NCBI GenBank assembly: GCA_035534895.1
Contig: DATLRC010000021.1
Coordinates: 140,708 to 204,707, forward strand
Length of the DNA stretch: 64,000 bases
DNA from: DATLRC01 sp035534895
Lineage (GTDB): Bacteria; Patescibacteriota; Saccharimonadia; Saccharimonadales; UBA4665
Direction: 5' to 3'
Part shown: positions 61,313 to 64,000 of the stretch, in pieces
Layout: each line of letters opens with the position of its first letter
Position numbering within the stretch: position 1 is the first letter of the stretch
Notes under the pieces: model-generated
Seen by the model: only the letters and a program-made list of their open reading frames with translations
Told to the model about the DNA's origin: nothing
The model's database searches: none
Translations under genes and position numbers: made by a program

Positions 61313-63862
61313 ATGAAGCTGCCAAAAGTATACCAGCCGCAACAATATGAGGCTGACATCTATGCCTTGTGGGAAAAGAGTCAAGCCTTCGCTCCACAAT
61401 CAAGTGGTAAAAGCTACAGTATTGTATTCCCGCCACCGAACGCCAATGGCAACCTTCATCTCGGTCACGCATTTGCAATGGCTCTCCAAGATATAGCTGT
61501 CCGCTATCACCGCCAAAAAGGTGAGAGAGTATTATTTGTTCCCGGTGCCGACCATGCCGGTTTCGAGACACAGGTAGTTTACGAGAAGCAGTTAAATCTG
61601 GAAGGCAAAAGCCGTTTTGATCTTTCACGCGAACATCTGTACCAACAGATATGGGATTTTGTAGCTCTTAATAGAGATACCTACGAACTGCAAATGCGCC
61701 GTTTGGGTGGCAGTTTCGACTGGAGTCGTTATGTTTTTACACTTGATCCCAAGATAGTCCAACGTAGTTTTAGTACATTCAAGCAAATGTGGAGCGAAGG
61801 TCTTATTTACAGGGGCCAGAGATTAGTAAATTTCTGTACTTTCCACGGCACGGCCTTTGCCGATATTGAAGTCGAATTCAAAGAAGTCAAGGGTCAATTG
61901 TGGCATATACGCTACCCGCTAGTGGACGGTAGTGGGGAAGTAGTAATCGCCACCACACGTCCAGAAACATTGCTTGGCGACACGGCAGTAGCCGTTAACC
62001 CCAAGGATAGTCGTTACCAATCACTGGTCGGTCGATCTGTGCATTTACCTCTTACGCACCGCGAAATTCCGATCATAGCCGATCAATTCGTTGATATCAA
62101 ATTTGGCACTGGCGCCGTTAAGGTCACTCCGGCTCATGACGCAAATGATTTTGAAGTTGGCCAAAGACACGATTTACCATCGATCACCGTTATTGACCAA
62201 GACGGCAAACTAAATCAGGCAGTTCCTGAGACTTATCGCGGACTAACGGTCGAGGAAGGACGTCGTAAGGTGGTTAAAGAGCTGGCAGAGCAGGGGTTAT
62301 TAGTAAAAACCGAAGACCATGTTCATAACGTCGGTCACTGTTATAAATGCGGCACTGTTATAGAACCGCTGTTGCGTGAACAGTGGTTTGTGGACATGGA
62401 GCCACTGGCCAAGAAAGCTATCCGGGCACTTAAGGGCGGGGAAGTCATATTTTATCCACTCAGCAAGCAACGACAATTAATAACCTACCTAGAGAACCTG
62501 AAAGACTGGAACATTAGTCGACAGATTGCTTGGGGCATCCCGATACCGGCCTTCCAAAACGTTGATCAACCCGAAGACTGGATTTATGATCAGCGCGTTG
62601 ACCAAGAAATTATTACTATCGACGATAAAACCTATCGTCGTGACCCAGATGTTTTTGATACTTGGTTTTCTAGCAGTTCCTGGCCATATGCCACACTCGA
62701 TTACCCAGATGGAGAAGACTACAAGCACTTCTATCCGCTGAGCCTGATGGAAACAGGATACGACATTCTGATGCCATGGGTCTCCCGAATGCTGATGCTC
62801 GGTATATATGTAACCGGCCAAGCCCCCTTTAAAGCCGTTTACTTGCACGGTCTAGTTCTTGATGAACATGGACAGAAGATGAGTAAGAGCCGTGGAAACG
62901 TTATTAACCCAATGGAACTAATTGACAAATACGGTTCAGATGCACTAAGAATGGGTATTATTAGTGGCCAGACGCCTGGTAATAATCAACCGTTTGATTA
63001 CAGCAAAGTTGTTGGTGCTCGTAACTTTTGCAATAAACTCTGGAATATTGCTCGTTATATAGAGGGTGTTATCGGCGATAACCAAGATAGCGATAAACTA
63101 AAGCCAGCTACTGCTGCTGATCATTGGATTCTTGATAAGTTGAAGCAATGCCAAGAAGCTAGCGCAACCCATTTGGACAATTACCGCTTTAGTGAAGCCT
63201 ATACCACGCTTTACCATTTTGTTTGGGATGACTTAGCTGATTGGTATCTTGAGGCATCAAAAACAACTCCAAATAAAAGTTTACTGAAATTTTTATTATC
63301 GTCTGTTTTGATACTGGTTCATCCTTTCGCTCCGTTTTTGAGTGAAACTATCTGGCAAACTCTAGTTGTTGAAGAAGATACTCTTTTGGCAACCAAAACT
63401 CAGCCCAAGATACCGAATGCCGATAAAAACCAATCGCGTGACTTTAAGCAAATCCAGGACATTATCAGCGAGGTCCGTTTCATCGTTAAGGCGCTCCGAA
63501 TTTCAGCTGCGACCCTTTACTACAACGACGTGCCATTCTTGAGCCAGAATGCCGATACCATTAAGCGGCTGGCACGATTACAAAATGTAACAGCCGTAAA
63601 GTCAGGAACCGGACTTTTCTTAACAAATACGCCTTACCGCTGTTGGCTAGACATTGACGTCATAACTGCCAAAGGCTATCTTAGGGAAATTGAAATCAAG
63701 CAAGCTGCCCAAAAATCACAAATAGCTCAGCTAGAAGCCCGTCTTGCTAACAAGGGATACACTAAAAATGCACCCGCTAAAGTGGTAGAGCAAACAAAAT
63801 CTCAACTAGTTGATGCCAAACGACTGCTCGTTAGTCTTGACCAAGAATATAATCGTTTTTAG
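61313..63862 (+). CDS. valS: Valyl-tRNA synthetase
   Basis: This class I synthetase has HIGH as PPPNANGNLHLGHAFAMALQDI, the editing domain with TTRPETLLGDTAVAVNP, HNVGHCYKCGTVIEPLLREQWFVDM, the signature DPDVFDTWFSSSSWPYAT and KMSKSRGNVINPMELIDKYGSDALRMGI. The C-terminal anticodon domain and the terminal coiled-coil arm (EARLANKGYTKNAPAKVVEQTKSQLVDAKRLL) are complete. At 849 aa it is normal. GAGGTGA about 17 bases before the ATG, with TATGAT closer in, means the initiation mode is unclear. Confidence 0.97.
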   Translation: MKLPKVYQPQQYEADIYALWEKSQAFAPQSSGKSYSIVFPPPNANGNLHLGHAFAMALQDIAVRYHRQKGERVLFVPGADHAGFETQVVYEKQLNLEGKSRFDLSREHLYQQIWDFVALNRDTYELQMRRLGGSFDWSRYVFTLDPKIVQRSFSTFKQMWSEGLIYRGQRLVNFCTFHGTAFADIEVEFKEVKGQLWHIRYPLVDGSGEVVIATTRPETLLGDTAVAVNPKDSRYQSLVGRSVHLPLTHREIPIIADQFVDIKFGTGAVKVTPAHDANDFEVGQRHDLPSITVIDQDGKLNQAVPETYRGLTVEEGRRKVVKELAEQGLLVKTEDHVHNVGHCYKCGTVIEPLLREQWFVDMEPLAKKAIRALKGGEVIFYPLSKQRQLITYLENLKDWNISRQIAWGIPIPAFQNVDQPEDWIYDQRVDQEIITIDDKTYRRDPDVFDTWFSSSSWPYATLDYPDGEDYKHFYPLSLMETGYDILMPWVSRMLMLGIYVTGQAPFKAVYLHGLVLDEHGQKMSKSRGNVINPMELIDKYGSDALRMGIISGQTPGNNQPFDYSKVVGARNFCNKLWNIARYIEGVIGDNQDSDKLKPATAADHWILDKLKQCQEASATHLDNYRFSEAYTTLYHFVWDDLADWYLEASKTTPNKSLLKFLLSSVLILVHPFAPFLSETIWQTLVVEEDTLLATKTQPKIPNADKNQSRDFKQIQDIISEVRFIVKALRISAATLYYNDVPFLSQNADTIKRLARLQNVTAVKSGTGLFLTNTPYRCWLDIDVITAKGYLREIEIKQAAQKSQIAQLEARLANKGYTKNAPAKVVEQTKSQLVDAKRLLVSLDQEYNRF

Positions 63863-63863
63863 G

Positions 63864-64000
63864 TTATAGGCAGTTTCGTGTTGGTTTTGGGTCTTCAGTT
63901 CGGCTGTAAAGATACCACTCCACTAAGCGGCGTTGGTGGTCTTCACTCATGCCGCGGTGTAGCTTGAGCTTTGTTCTGAGCTGACTGTTAATGCCTCCCT
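63864..64000 (-). CDS. C-terminus of a transposase-like protein (cut by window edge)
   Basis: The last 44 codons read GGINSQLRTKLKLHRGMSED and then HQRRLVEWYLYSRTEDPKP, closing at TAA. The pattern GG(I/V)NxxxRxxxRxHRGM..xHQRxxVEWxxYxHxExP is what I recall from the C-terminal ends of IS1249/IS256-like transposases. The stop is two bases past the valS stop, so there is no room for a terminal inverted repeat outside valS. The rest lies beyond the window. Confidence 0.55.
   Translation of the reverse strand, partial: GGINSQLRTKLKLHRGMSEDHQRRLVEWYLYSRTEDPKPTRNCL

Noticed and set aside
1..64000. tRNA, rRNA and CRISPR arrays
   Set aside because: I scanned the intergenic gaps, the longest of which is about 260 bases. 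None shows a T-loop GGTTCGAATCC-type box, cloverleaf arms or regularly spaced repeats.
1..64000. Recoded UGA (as in Gracilibacteria or SR1)
   Set aside because: All recognisable proteins are complete with the standard code, and UGA is used as a real stop, for example for the large secreted protein at 5845 and the membrane gene at 24375.

Overview
The window reads as a chromosomal segment of a small-genome bacterium of the Candidatus Saccharibacteria (TM7) / Patescibacteria type. This assignment is inferred from gene content and style, not from a 16S gene. The supporting signs are compact, overlapping gene pairs, a type IV pilus block of the Gram-positive/CPR kind (PilM-N-O-small protein-PilB-PilT), a DnaG primase that has lost its zinc ligands, a proofreading-dead PolA, many short proteins unlike any family I know, and almost no biosynthetic genes. 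The standard genetic code fits every gene. No rRNA, tRNA or CRISPR array is visible.

Layout. 1-5.7 kb: pilus motor and inner-membrane platform, all on the minus strand, with pilM transcribed first and pilT cut by the left edge. 5.8-9.8 kb: a TPR-like membrane protein coupled to a giant secreted Cys/Tyr-rich protein. 9.9-11.5 kb: a small accessory island with two toxin-antitoxin modules (YafQ/DinJ-like and VapC/AbrB-like) around a relic of a ychF 5' end, next to the intact ychF. 12.7-15.9 kb: a PH-like protein, a Crp/Fnr regulator, a phosphoribosyltransferase-like protein and TlyA. 16-27 kb: efp, rpsR, ssb, rpsF, ftsK, two tiny unknown genes with consensus promoters, RNase J, family-4 UDG, pnp and rpsO. 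27-31.8 kb: secreted unknown, truB, a DHH-like pseudoenzyme, rpsT and holA. 31.9-40.2 kb: an otsA-otsB fusion, mutM, a DciA-like fragment, a HAD phosphatase, unknown membrane proteins and polA. 40.3-49.6 kb: P-type ATPase, NMP-kinase-like protein, rpoD-dnaG, orn, flavin reductase with divergent HxlR regulator, and msrB. 49.7-55.8 kb: argS, a DUF1361-like protein, a PGI/PMI isomerase, and CIRCE-controlled groES-groEL. 55.9-63.9 kb: PHP phosphoesterase, zinc protein, amidinohydrolase-like protein, murE-like ligase, tsaD, valS, and the tail of a transposase-like gene at the right edge.

The most striking structure is not one gene but a rule. For about twenty genes, mostly the first gene of a transcription unit, a strong -10 box (TATACT, TATAAT, TACAAT, TATAGT) lies only 6-9 bases before the ATG and there is no Shine-Dalgarno sequence, which predicts leaderless mRNAs. 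Genes inside operons instead carry good GGAGG/AAGGA sites. In the clearest case one palindromic AGTATACT serves as the -10 box of both tsaD and the divergent murE-like gene, whose start codons are only 23 bases apart.
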